This document shows, in pieces, positions 47,388 through 55,266 of a DNA stretch of 64,000 nt. Position 1 is the first letter of the stretch. Every line of letters starts with the position of its first letter. The notes under the pieces were generated by a model, which saw only the letters and a program-made list of their open reading frames with translations, was not told the DNA's origin and did not search any database. A program made the translations under genes and the position numbers. Origin of the DNA: Kiloniella laminariae (GTDB lineage: Bacteria; Pseudomonadota; Alphaproteobacteria; Kiloniellales; Kiloniellaceae); contig NZ_JAPWGY010000002.1 of assembly GCF_027214005.1 (NCBI RefSeq), positions 310,001 through 374,000 on the forward strand, in the 5' to 3' direction.

Positions 47388-48149
47388 ATGACTGACCCGA
47401 AATCGATATTTATTACCGGAGCAAGCAGTGGCATTGGCGCCGCGCTGGCCGAAAACTATGCCGGACCGGGGGTTATGCTCTATCTCACCGGGCGCGACAG
47501 GCTTCGTCTGGATGAAATATCCGCGCGCTGTCAGACAAAGGGGGCAAGGGTTCAGGCGCTGCAGCTGGATGTGCGCGACGCCGGGGCCTGTGAAGCCGCG
47601 ATAGCAGAAGCCAACCGCAACAGCGGGCTGGACCTGGTGATTGCCAATGCCGGGATTTCCGGGGGAACGGGCAAGTCGGGCGAAAGTGCGGCCCAGACCC
47701 GCGAGATCATGGAGATCAACGTTACGGGAGTGATGAACAGCGTCCTGCCCGCGATTGAAATCTTCAGGCAAAATGGTGGCGGGCAGATTGCTATTGTCTC
47801 GTCACTGGCGTCGTTCAAGGGCTTGCCCAGTGCCCCGGCCTATTGCGCCAGCAAGGCGGCGGTGCGGGCCTGGGGCGAAGGGCTGCGCGGCAGCCTGAAG
47901 CAGGATAACATCCGGCTGTCGGTGATCACCCCCGGCTTTGTCATCAGCCGGATTACCGATGCCAACAAATTCCCCATGCCGTTTCTGATGACCGGCGAAA
48001 AGGCCGCCGGGATCATCGCCCGGGGCCTGAAGCGCAACAGGCCGAGGATTGCCTTTCCCCTGCCAATGTATCTGGCGGTGCTGGTCTTTTCCTGGCTGCC
48101 GCTGTGGATGACCGAGTTTGTATCGGACCGCCTGCCGAAAAAGCAGTGA
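47388..48149 (+). CDS. Short-chain dehydrogenase/reductase
   Basis: About 253 residues. Cofactor motif TGASSGIGAAL (TGxxxGxG), NAGIS, the catalytic Ser in IVSSLASF and the YCASK motif (Tyr and Lys). The C terminus has a hydrophobic segment (LPMYLAVLVFSWLPLWM) that may attach it to the membrane. Start uncertain: ATG at 47388 fits the fold; one 12 codons earlier exists. Divergent from yicC; GC-rich. Substrate unknown. Confidence 0.88.
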   Translation: MTDPKSIFITGASSGIGAALAENYAGPGVMLYLTGRDRLRLDEISARCQTKGARVQALQLDVRDAGACEAAIAEANRNSGLDLVIANAGISGGTGKSGESAAQTREIMEINVTGVMNSVLPAIEIFRQNGGGQIAIVSSLASFKGLPSAPAYCASKAAVRAWGEGLRGSLKQDNIRLSVITPGFVISRITDANKFPMPFLMTGEKAAGIIARGLKRNRPRIAFPLPMYLAVLVFSWLPLWMTEFVSDRLPKKQ

Positions 48150-48210
48150 TTCGGACAGCCTCATGTCGCAGAGCAAGCAACGTAAAGTGGCAAGGCCACA
48201 AACGCAAAAG

Positions 48211-48237
48211 GCGCGTTCCGTCAAAGACAAAACGCGC
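48211..48237 (-). terminator. Possible terminator downstream of infA
   Basis: GCGCGTT / AACGCGC inverted repeat with a 13-nt loop, followed in the minus direction by CTTTTGCGTTT. It lies about 35 nt after the infA stop and is convergent with the dehydrogenase gene. Confidence 0.5.
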
Positions 48238-48272
48238 TGCGGCTCCAGCCTGACGACGGAGAAAGAAAAGGA

Positions 48273-48491
48273 TTATTTGTGACGGAAAGTGATCCGGCCC
48301 TTGGTCAGATCGTAGGGGGTCATTTCAACGTCAACCTTGTCACCAACCATGGTACGGATACGGAATTTACGCATCTTGCCACCAGTGTGAGCAATGATCT
48401 CGTGACCGTTTTCCAGCTGAACACGAAACATCGCATTCGGCAGTTTCTCGATAACAGTACCACTGAATTCAAGTAGTTCTTCTTTAGCCAT
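48273..48491 (-). CDS. infA: Translation initiation factor IF-1
   Basis: 72-residue OB-fold factor that occupies the ribosomal A site during initiation. The sequence [22 protein letters not shown] through [14 protein letters not shown] is the standard alphaproteobacterial IF-1. AAGGAAAAGG upstream acts as ribosome-binding site. Monocistronic with its own promoter-like sequence. Confidence 0.97.
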   Translation of the reverse strand: MAKEELLEFSGTVIEKLPNAMFRVQLENGHEIIAHTGGKMRKFRIRTMVGDKVDVEMTPYDLTKGRITFRHK

Positions 48492-48530
48492 ACAGCTAGC
48501 CTTTTCCTTCGGGCGTTCACGGGTTTGGCA

Positions 48531-48558
48531 AAACTACCCGACATTTACAAAAGGTCAA
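48531..48558 (-). promoter_or_regulatory. Putative sigma-70 promoter of infA
   Basis: On the minus strand TTGACC, a 16-bp spacer and TAGTTT, giving an untranslated leader of about 33 nt before infA. The -35 element is the same hexamer as in the rpsF promoter; the -10 is weak. Confidence 0.4.
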
Positions 48559-48639
48559 GCAAACATCGCATGTGACGCTTAAAATCATTCAAAAGAGCCA
48601 CATTTTGCCATTTTTTCAGGGCTCTGGCGAGATCCGGTG

Positions 48640-49659
48640 CTATTTCATCTGGACCGAGCGCCAGATCCGGACGTTTTTGTTGTGCTCTTTCAGGGTGCGG
48701 GCGAAGGCATGCCCGCCGGTGCCATCGGCAACGAAGTAAAGATATTTGGTCGCGGCGGGCTGCATCACGGCCTCGAGCGCCGACCTGCCGACATTGGCAA
48801 TCGGCCCCGGGGGCAGGCCGTCGATGGTGTAGGTGTTATAGGCGGTCAGGGCCTTGAGATCGGCGCGGGTCAGGCTGCGCCCCAGCGGCTGTTTGCCCAG
48901 GGTAATGCCATAGGACACCGTGGGATCAGACTGCAGCCGCATGCTTTTGTTCAGGCGGTTGACAAAGACGCCTGCGACCAGCGGCCTTTCCGAAGCGACC
49001 CCGGTTTCCTTTTCCACGATCGAGGCCAGGATCAGGGCCTCTTGCGGGGATTTGAGCGGCAGGCCTTCCTGGCGTTTGTCCCAGAGATCCTGCAGGGTTC
49101 TGGTCAGATCCGCCTGCATGCGGTCGATGATCGACTGGCGGCTGTCGCCACGGACAAAGTGATAGGTTTCCGGCAGCAGACTGCCTTCTTGCGGTGTCTG
49201 GTTGATCGTACCTTCCAGCGCCGGTTCAGCCAGCAGGATATCGACGATTTCCTGCGAGGTCTTGCCCTCGGGGATTGTCACCGCATAGGCAATACTCTTG
49301 CCAGATTCGAGGATGGCGATGGCCTGGTCCATGGAAACCTGGGCCGGGAAAAGATATTCCCCCGCCTTCAGGTTTTTGGAGCGCTGCGTATAGCGTGCGC
49401 CAAGCTGAAAGATAAGCGCATCGTCGATAATGCCTTCTTTTTCCAGCAGGCCGGCTTTTTCCAGCAGACCGGTGATTTTCTCCAGCCCGGCACCGCGCGG
49501 GATCAGGACGGAAACGTCCTGTTGCAAGGGACCGGGCGCCAGAAACCGGACCTGGGCCGTATAGGCCAGAATCGCGGCCACCAGAACCAGCAGCGCCAAA
49601 AAAAACGAGGCCCACTTCAGAAAAGCAGGCCTCGTCGTTTTGTTGGATTCTTCGCTCAC
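48640..49659 (-). CDS. mltG: Endolytic murein transglycosylase MltG
   Basis: Cuts nascent glycan strands at the inner membrane. One transmembrane helix at about residues 14-33, a LysM-like part (VLIPRGAGLEKITGLLEKAG), then the YceG domain with the catalytic Glu in LASIVEKETGVASERPLVAGVF and SDPTVSYGIT. 339 residues. It starts 11 bp after the fabF stop, so it is co-transcribed with the fatty-acid genes, a conserved arrangement. Confidence 0.94.
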   Translation of the reverse strand: MSEESNKTTRPAFLKWASFFLALLVLVAAILAYTAQVRFLAPGPLQQDVSVLIPRGAGLEKITGLLEKAGLLEKEGIIDDALIFQLGARYTQRSKNLKAGEYLFPAQVSMDQAIAILESGKSIAYAVTIPEGKTSQEIVDILLAEPALEGTINQTPQEGSLLPETYHFVRGDSRQSIIDRMQADLTRTLQDLWDKRQEGLPLKSPQEALILASIVEKETGVASERPLVAGVFVNRLNKSMRLQSDPTVSYGITLGKQPLGRSLTRADLKALTAYNTYTIDGLPPGPIANVGRSALEAVMQPAATKYLYFVADGTGGHAFARTLKEHNKNVRIWRSVQMK

Positions 49660-49670
49660 AAGATCAACGA

Positions 49671-50933
49671 TTAACGGAATGCTTTCAGCACAAGGCTGGC
49701 ATTGGTTCCGCCAAATCCGAAAGAGTTGGAAAGCGCGATATCGATCTTGCGTTCCTGGGCCTCAAGCGGCACCAGATTGATGCCCCGGCATTCTTCGGAA
49801 GGATTTTCGAGGTTCAGGGTTGGCGGGACAACGCCTTCCTGGATTGCCTTGATCGAGAAGATCGCCTCGACAGCACCGGCAGCTCCCAGAAGGTGGCCAA
49901 TCGCGGATTTGGTCGAAGACATGCAAAGGTTGTCATTGCCACCGAACAGACGCTTCACAGCGCCAAACTCGATCTCGTCACCCAGCGGTGTGGAGGTCCC
50001 GTGTGCGTTGATATAATTGACATCTGACGCAGAAATCCCGGCGCGTTTCAGTGCCGCGGACATTGCCCGGAAACCACCATTGCCATCAGAAGGTGGCGCG
50101 GTGATGTGATAGGCGTCACCAGAGAGACCATAGCCGACAACTTCGCCATAGATGGTCGCACCGCGGGCCTTGGCGTGTTCGAGTTCTTCAAGAACAACAG
50201 CCCCGGCACCCTCGCCCATGACAAAACCATCCCGTCCCTGATCCCAGGGGCGCGATCCTTTTTCAGGAGCATCGTTGTAACCGGAAGACAGCGCGCGGGA
50301 TGCACAGAACCCGGCGATACCAAGGCGGCAGACAGCGGCTTCGGCCCCGCCGGCAATCATCACATCGGCATCATCCAGCATGATCAGACGAGCCGCATCG
50401 CCAATGGCATGCGCGCCCGTAGAACAGGCCGTCACAACCGCATGGTTCGGACCTTTATAGCCGTACTTGATGGAGACCTGGCCTGAAACCAGATTGATCA
50501 GGGCCGAAGGAATGAAAAACGGCGACAGCTTGCGCGGGCCTTTTTCTTCCAGAATCAGAGCACCATTGGCAATCGCCTGCAGCCCCCCGATCCCCGAGCC
50601 GATCATGACACCAGTGCGAAACTGGCTTTCCTCGTTTGGCGGCTCCCAACCGGAATCCTCAATGGCCTGCTGTGCAGCAGCCATGCCAAAAACGATAAAA
50701 GGATCCAGTTTCCGGCGATCTTTTGCAGGAACAAATTCTTCGACGTTAAACAGACCTTCGGAAGTCTCGCCAGCAGGAACCTGACCGGCAATCTGTGAAG
50801 GAAGATCCGAAATCTCGAAACCTTCGATTTTGTTGATACCGGATTCCCCGTTGATAAGGCGTGACCAGATGTGATCAACACCACTGCCCAAAGGAGAAAC
50901 CATACCGAGACCGGTAATTACGACACGACGCAT
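49671..50933 (-). CDS. fabF: 3-oxoacyl-ACP synthase II
   Basis: Elongating condensing enzyme of fatty-acid synthesis. The catalytic Cys is in VTACSTGAHAIGDAA and the two histidines are in NAHGTSTPLGDEIE and SAIGHLLGAAGAVEA. 420 residues starting MRRVVITGLGMVSPLGSGV. Downstream of acpP behind a hairpin that may lower its expression relative to acpP. Confidence 0.96.
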   Translation of the reverse strand: MRRVVITGLGMVSPLGSGVDHIWSRLINGESGINKIEGFEISDLPSQIAGQVPAGETSEGLFNVEEFVPAKDRRKLDPFIVFGMAAAQQAIEDSGWEPPNEESQFRTGVMIGSGIGGLQAIANGALILEEKGPRKLSPFFIPSALINLVSGQVSIKYGYKGPNHAVVTACSTGAHAIGDAARLIMLDDADVMIAGGAEAAVCRLGIAGFCASRALSSGYNDAPEKGSRPWDQGRDGFVMGEGAGAVVLEELEHAKARGATIYGEVVGYGLSGDAYHITAPPSDGNGGFRAMSAALKRAGISASDVNYINAHGTSTPLGDEIEFGAVKRLFGGNDNLCMSSTKSAIGHLLGAAGAVEAIFSIKAIQEGVVPPTLNLENPSEECRGINLVPLEAQERKIDIALSNSFGFGGTNASLVLKAFR

Positions 50934-50966
50934 GATACGGGGATGTCTCTATTACTATTAAAGACG

Positions 50967-50991
50967 AAAACGCCGGGACAGTGTCCCGGCG
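50967..50991 (-). terminator. Hairpin attenuator/terminator between acpP and fabF
   Basis: A perfect 8-bp GC-rich stem, CGCCGGGA / TCCCGGCG, with a 5-nt loop, followed on the minus strand by TTTTCGTCTTT. Placed 10 nt after the acpP stop and 34 nt before fabF, it would let acpP mRNA accumulate above fabF mRNA. Confidence 0.75.
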
Positions 50992-51000
50992 CAAAAACGA

Positions 51001-51237
51001 TTAAACGTTTTCCGAAATAAAATCGACAGCGTTCTGAACTGTGACGATTTTCTCGGCTGCATCATCAGGAATTTCACAACCGAACTCTTCTTCGAAAGCC
51101 ATAACGAGTTCGACGGTATCCAGACTGTCCGCACCGAGGTCATCGATGAAACTTGCAGAATTTACAACTTTGGACTCTTCAACACCCAGGTGTTCAACTA
51201 CAATTTTTTTAACGCGATCAGCGACATCGTTGCTCAT
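51001..51237 (-). CDS. acpP: Acyl carrier protein
   Basis: 78-residue acidic carrier. The phosphopantetheine serine is in [20 protein letters not shown]. Sequence [20 protein letters not shown] is typical of alphaproteobacteria. Separated from fabG by 186 bp containing a promoter-like sequence and from fabF by an attenuator hairpin, so it can be expressed at a higher level than its neighbours. Confidence 0.97.
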   Translation of the reverse strand: MSNDVADRVKKIVVEHLGVEESKVVNSASFIDDLGADSLDTVELVMAFEEEFGCEIPDDAAEKIVTVQNAVDFISENV

Positions 51238-51339
51238 AAAACTTAGCCCTTAACTAATTATCGCCTTTCGGCGGAGTTTCTTTATGGCCGTATGGCCTGA
51301 ATTCCTATTATTTCCCTGCTTTCTGCAGAGAGGCGCCGC

Positions 51340-51369
51340 CTCATAACACACTTTTCAGCGGCTTGCCAA
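51340..51369 (-). promoter_or_regulatory. Putative promoter of acpP
   Basis: On the minus strand TTGGCA, an 18-bp spacer and TATGAG, about 96 nt before the acpP start. Just upstream (51372-51412) an imperfect inverted repeat, CCCTTTGACGT versus ACGTCAAGGG around 20 nt, could end the fabG transcript or bind a regulator. Confidence 0.35.
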
Positions 51370-51423
51370 CGCCCTTGACGTATCTCCTTCATAAAGATTC
51401 CACGTCAAAGGGTCAATTACAGA

Positions 51424-52164
51424 TTATATCATGGCCATTCCGCCATTCACATGCAAGGTCTGACCTGTAACATAGGCCGCTTCATTACTTGCAAGGTAGG
51501 TAACCGACGCGGCGATGTCTTCCGGCGTCCCCAGACGATCACAGGGAATAGTGCTCAGAAGCTTGGCTTTCTGATCCTCCGCGAGAACATCTGTCATGGC
51601 TGTCGCAATAAAACCCGGTGCAACACAGTTCACTGTAATGCCACGCGACGCGATTTCCTGGGCAAGGGATTTGCTCATGCCAATCAGCCCAGCCTTGGAA
51701 GCAGCATAGTTGGTCTGCCCGGCGTTGCCCGTTGTCCCGACAACGGAGGTAATGCCGATAATCCGGCCCCAGCGGCGTTTCATCATGCCCCGCATACAGG
51801 CTTTTGCCAGACGGAAGCTTGCGGTCAGGTTCACGGCCAGAACCATGTCCCAGTCTTCGTCTTTAAGACGCATGGCAAGGTTATCCCGTGTCAGGCCGGC
51901 ATTGTTGACCAGGATATCCACCTGGCCCATTGCCTCTTCGGACCGTTTGATCAGATCAGCCGGAGCATCGGGCTCAGAAAGGTTGGCAGGCAGGACAAAG
52001 ACCCGCTCCCCGCCAAGTTCCGCCGCAACCTTTTCCAAGGCTTCTACCCGTGTACCAGAAAGGCCAACTGTCGCCCCCTGGGCATGCAATGCAGCAGCGA
52101 TTGCATGCCCGATGCCACCAGAAGCACCAGTTACCAGGGCAGTTTTGCCGGAAAGATCAAACAT
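51424..52164 (-). CDS. fabG: 3-oxoacyl-ACP reductase
   Basis: NADPH-dependent reduction step of fatty-acid elongation. SDR motifs: TGASGGIGHAIA, NNAGLTRDNLAMRL (FabG-specific), the catalytic Ser in ITSVVGTTGNAGQTNY and YAASK. 246 residues ending VTGQTLHVNGGMAMI. Between fabD and acpP as expected. Confidence 0.96.
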   Translation of the reverse strand: MFDLSGKTALVTGASGGIGHAIAAALHAQGATVGLSGTRVEALEKVAAELGGERVFVLPANLSEPDAPADLIKRSEEAMGQVDILVNNAGLTRDNLAMRLKDEDWDMVLAVNLTASFRLAKACMRGMMKRRWGRIIGITSVVGTTGNAGQTNYAASKAGLIGMSKSLAQEIASRGITVNCVAPGFIATAMTDVLAEDQKAKLLSTIPCDRLGTPEDIAASVTYLASNEAAYVTGQTLHVNGGMAMI

Positions 52165-52298
52165 CTATAACTCCTAGAAATATATATTGCCCGGAAAGAG
52201 TACCCAATCCGGGGGCTCAGACCAAGTGGCATGAAAAATATGTACAAGTATCATGATCGCAGGAATCGGGGCTCCGTTCCAAGCCCCCCCCCTGAAAC

Positions 52299-53240
52299 CT
52301 AAAGTACCTTAAGTAGCTCTTCGATTTCTGCCGGTGTCCCGGCATTTTCGGACTCGAGTTCCTTGTCGATACGTCGAACCAGGCCGCTCAGGACTTTCCC
52401 TGCCCCAAGTTCAACAAGCTGTTCAACGCCCTGCTCTTTCATAAAGAGGACAGATTCGCGCCACCGCACCACGCCCGTTACCTGCTGAACCAGAAAATTC
52501 CGAATCGCTTCGGGATCACTGACAAAATCAACCGCTATGTTGCTGATCACCGGCAAGGACGGCGCGCGCAAGGTCACACCCGCCAGCGCCTCGGCCATAA
52601 CATCAGCAGCAGGGGCCATGAGAGAACAGTGGAACGGGGCGCTGACAGGCAACAACAATGCCCGCTTGGCACCTTTTTCCTTGGCAATATCCAGCGCGCG
52701 CTCGATCGCCCCCCGATGTCCGCTGATCACCACCTGGCCCGGCGCATTGTCATTGGCAGCAGAGCAGACTTCCCCCTGCGCGGCTTCTTTGGCAACGGCT
52801 TCGGCTTCTTCAAAATCCAGGCCCAGCAAAGCAGCCATTGCCCCCTGTCCCACAGGAACCGCCTGCTGCATGGACTGCCCACGCAACTTCAGCAATCTCG
52901 CGGCATCTGACAGCTCCAGCGCGCCCACGGCTGCAAGAGCCGAATATTCACCCAGAGAGTGCCCGGCGACACAAATACCGTGATCAGACAGGCTGAAGTT
53001 ACCCTCGCTCTGCAGCACGCGAACCACAGCCATACTGACAGCCATCAAGGCCGGCTGTGCATTTTCCGTCAGAGTCAAATCACCCTCTGGCCCTTCGAAC
53101 ATAAGCTGTGAAAGTTTCTGACCCAGAGCGTCGTCGACTTCTTCGAATACCTGGCGAGCGACAGGGTAGGCTTCTGCCAGTTCCTTGCCCATGCCGACAA
53201 CCTGCGATCCCTGACCAGGAAAGACAAAAGCACGTTTCAT
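52299..53240 (-). CDS. fabD: Malonyl-CoA:ACP transacylase
   Basis: Loads malonyl groups onto ACP. FPGQGSQVVGMGKELAEAYP at the N terminus, the nucleophilic Ser in VAGHSLGEYSALA, and the histidine in SAPFHCSLMAPA. 313 residues. First gene of the fabD-fabG-acpP-fabF-mltG run, divergent from rpsF. Confidence 0.96.
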   Translation of the reverse strand: MKRAFVFPGQGSQVVGMGKELAEAYPVARQVFEEVDDALGQKLSQLMFEGPEGDLTLTENAQPALMAVSMAVVRVLQSEGNFSLSDHGICVAGHSLGEYSALAAVGALELSDAARLLKLRGQSMQQAVPVGQGAMAALLGLDFEEAEAVAKEAAQGEVCSAANDNAPGQVVISGHRGAIERALDIAKEKGAKRALLLPVSAPFHCSLMAPAADVMAEALAGVTLRAPSLPVISNIAVDFVSDPEAIRNFLVQQVTGVVRWRESVLFMKEQGVEQLVELGAGKVLSGLVRRIDKELESENAGTPAEIEELLKVL

Positions 53241-53621
53241 ATTGTTATTCCTTTACTGCAATCATTTAAAACCCTGCCTGAAAACCTCATAGACCCGAAA
53301 GTTTCATCGGCAAAGGCAGATACAAATCCGAAACCGGCGTCGAATTACACTACCTTGCCCTGTTTCCTGCCCGGCTGCCTCTCAATAATAAAGCCAGCAA
53401 ATGCATTGTTCTACACAGGTTCAATTCTGGTTTAATTCCGGCCCAGAAATAGCCCTGTCCGGCCAAAGATGCAATAAATTGCGCAGCAAATAGTCCTGCA
53501 CGTCGTTTTCACTGTTGTTCTGCCAGTAGGAAACCAACTGAGAAAAATCAAAATAATTCATAAATATCAAATCGATAGATCAGAAGAGGATTAACCATAG
53601 AATCTGGACAACTTACGGGAC
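53241..53621. other. Intergenic region, fabD / rpsF (divergent)
   Basis: About 380 bp before the rpsF promoter. It must contain the fabD promoter. A 46-codon minus-strand frame (53421-53561, beginning MNYFDFSQLVSYWQNN) reads like a protein but has no ribosome-binding site; it is noted but not called as a gene. Confidence 0.5.
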
Positions 53622-53649
53622 TTGACCCGTTCCACAGGATCGCTATATT
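53622..53649 (+). promoter_or_regulatory. Sigma-70-type promoter of rpsF operon
   Basis: TTGACC, 16-bp spacer, TATATT. Both hexamers are near consensus. Transcription would begin near 53656, leaving a leader of about 110 nt before rpsF. Confidence 0.65.
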
Positions 53650-53682
53650 CCGCTTCGTCTATCCGCAATAAATCAACTCCTT

Positions 53683-53717
53683 GCTGGTGACCTCTAGCGG
53701 ATCATGAGGACGCCAGC
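53683..53717 (+). ncRNA. Hairpin in rpsF leader, candidate S6:S18 autoregulatory element
   Basis: GCTGGTG pairs with CGCCAGC (one G-U), then an A/A mismatch and a second stem CCTC/GAGG close an 11-nt loop. rpsF leaders in many bacteria carry a structure bound by the S6-S18 pair to repress the operon; a CCG follows this stem at 53719-53721. The structure is seen directly, the regulatory role is inference. Confidence 0.45.
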
Positions 53718-53765
53718 TCCGGATAAGGGTTTTTAGCCCTTTCCACAAAGCCGTGAGGAGTAACT

Positions 53766-54221
53766 ATGGCTTTTTATGAGTGTGTATACATCGCACGTCA
53801 GGACATTTCGTCCTCTCAGGTCGATGCACTAACCGAACAGTTCACCACCATCATCACTGAAAATGGTGGTTCTGTTGCAAAAACAGAATACTGGGGTCTG
53901 CGTAACCTGGCTTACCGCGTTAAGAAAAACCGCAAAGGCCATTACGTTCTTATGAACATCGATGCACCTGCCGCCGCGATCCTCGAAATGGAACGTATCA
54001 TGCAGCTGAACGAAGACGTTCTGCGTACCCTTACTCTGCGCGTTGATGAACTGGAAGAAGGTCCTTCCGTTATCATGCAGAATCGTGGCAGCCGTGATGA
54101 ACGCGGTGGTCGTGGTGGTCGCGGCGGTCGTGATGACCGTGGTGATCGTGGCGATCGCGGTGGTGACCGTGGTGGCCGTGGTGGCGATCGCGCTCCGCGC
54201 GATGCAGCAGCAGCTAACTAA
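53766..54221 (+). CDS. rpsF: 30S ribosomal protein S6 with Arg/Gly/Asp-rich tail
   Basis: Residues 1-100 are normal S6 ([20 protein letters not shown] ... [18 protein letters not shown]). The last ~45 residues are a low-complexity RGG/RGD tail ([18 protein letters not shown] and so on) encoded by repeated GGTCGT/GGTGAC-type units. C-terminal extensions of S6 are common in alphaproteobacteria, usually acidic or mixed; this RGG-like form could bind RNA. A TGAGGAG site precedes the ATG. Heads the rpsF-rpsR-rplI operon. Confidence 0.95.
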   Translation: MAFYECVYIARQDISSSQVDALTEQFTTIITENGGSVAKTEYWGLRNLAYRVKKNRKGHYVLMNIDAPAAAILEMERIMQLNEDVLRTLTLRVDELEEGPSVIMQNRGSRDERGGRGGRGGRDDRGDRGDRGGDRGGRGGDRAPRDAAAAN

Positions 54222-54233
54222 GGGAGAACAGAC

Positions 54234-54491
54234 ATGGCCGTTCAGATCGTTAGCCAGGGCGTTGGTTCCCGTCGTCCTTTCAACCGTCGTCGTAAAAGCT
54301 GCCCGTTCTCTGGTTCAAATGCACCAAAGATCGACTACAAAGACACCCGTCTTCTGCAGCGTTTCATTTCCGAGCGCGGTAAAATTGTACCAAGCCGCAT
54401 AACCGCAGTATCTGCCAAAAAGCAGCGTGAACTTGCCAAGGCAATCAAACGCTCCCGCTTCCTGGCTCTTCTGCCATACATCATCGGTTAA
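54234..54491 (+). CDS. rpsR: 30S ribosomal protein S18
   Basis: 85-residue basic protein beside S6 in the small-subunit platform. [36 protein letters not shown] and the [15 protein letters not shown] ending are canonical. It retains one cysteine of the ancestral zinc site. 12 bp after rpsF. Confidence 0.97.
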   Translation: MAVQIVSQGVGSRRPFNRRRKSCPFSGSNAPKIDYKDTRLLQRFISERGKIVPSRITAVSAKKQRELAKAIKRSRFLALLPYIIG

Positions 54492-54507
54492 GGAAGGAGA
54501 TAGTATT

Positions 54508-55071
54508 ATGCAAGTCGTCCTTCTCGAGCGTATCGAAAAGCTTGGCCAGATGGGTGATGTGGTTTCGGTCAAGCCGGGCTACGCACGTAACTTCCTGCTG
54601 CCAAAGCGGAAAGCAATGCGCGCAACCAAAAGCAATCTTGCACAGTTTGAAGCTCAGCGTGCACAGCTTGAAGCAACCAACCTTCAGCTCCGTGCTGAAG
54701 CACAGCAGGTTGCTGAGAAGCTGGAAGGTCTCGTTGTTTCCCTGATCCGTCAGGCTGGTGATTCCGGCCAGCTGTACGGTTCTGTGAACACACGTGACAT
54801 TGCTGACGCTGTTGCTGACGCGGGTATTACCATCAACCGTGGCCAGGTCGTTCTCGACAAGGTCATCAAAACTCTTGGCCTGCACGATGTTAAAGTCGTT
54901 CTGCACCCAGAAGTTTCTGTTGGTATCGTCGTCAATGCGGCACGTTCTTTGGAAGAAGCAAAGCTTCAGGTGAAAGCCGATGCACCTGTTTCTTCCCGTG
55001 ATGCTGAAGCTGCTGAAATAGAAGCTGAAGCAGAAGAAGTTGTTGAGACAGAAGGCGAAAGCGAAGAGTAA
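54508..55071 (+). CDS. rplI: 50S ribosomal protein L9
   Basis: Starts at 54508 ([20 protein letters not shown]) behind AAGGAAGGAG. Two-domain L9: an N-terminal RNA-binding part with [18 protein letters not shown], a long central helix and the C-terminal domain. 187 residues, longer than E. coli L9 (149) because of an acidic tail ([16 protein letters not shown]). Last gene before a terminator. Confidence 0.96.
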   Translation: MQVVLLERIEKLGQMGDVVSVKPGYARNFLLPKRKAMRATKSNLAQFEAQRAQLEATNLQLRAEAQQVAEKLEGLVVSLIRQAGDSGQLYGSVNTRDIADAVADAGITINRGQVVLDKVIKTLGLHDVKVVLHPEVSVGIVVNAARSLEEAKLQVKADAPVSSRDAEAAEIEAEAEEVVETEGESEE

Positions 55072-55103
55072 TCTTCTTCTTTCCATCTGGATCATGTTAT
55101 AAG

Positions 55104-55128
55104 ACGGCGCCCGTTGTGGCGCCGTTTT
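55104..55128 (+). terminator. Intrinsic terminator after rplI
   Basis: A perfect 8-bp stem, ACGGCGCC / GGCGCCGT, with a 6-nt loop, followed by TTTTC, 33 nt after the rplI stop. It separates the ribosomal operon from dnaB. Confidence 0.85.
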
Positions 55129-55266
55129 CATTTCCAATCTGTACTTCCACAGTCCAGATCGCTACATTCACAATCCTGCGCACCAGCAAGGAATCGGCAA
55201 GAAGACTGATCCCGGAAGTGGCAGGGGTGTATTTACAAAATAACGACAGATGCAAGCTTGAGGCCC

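Noticed and set aside
46547-47395. 282-codon plus-strand ORF over yicC
   Set aside because: It is the antisense shadow of yicC, a well-supported gene on the other strand.
48637-49674. 345-codon plus-strand ORF over mltG
   Set aside because: Antisense shadow of mltG in GC-rich sequence; its His/Gln/Gly-rich composition is typical of such shadows.
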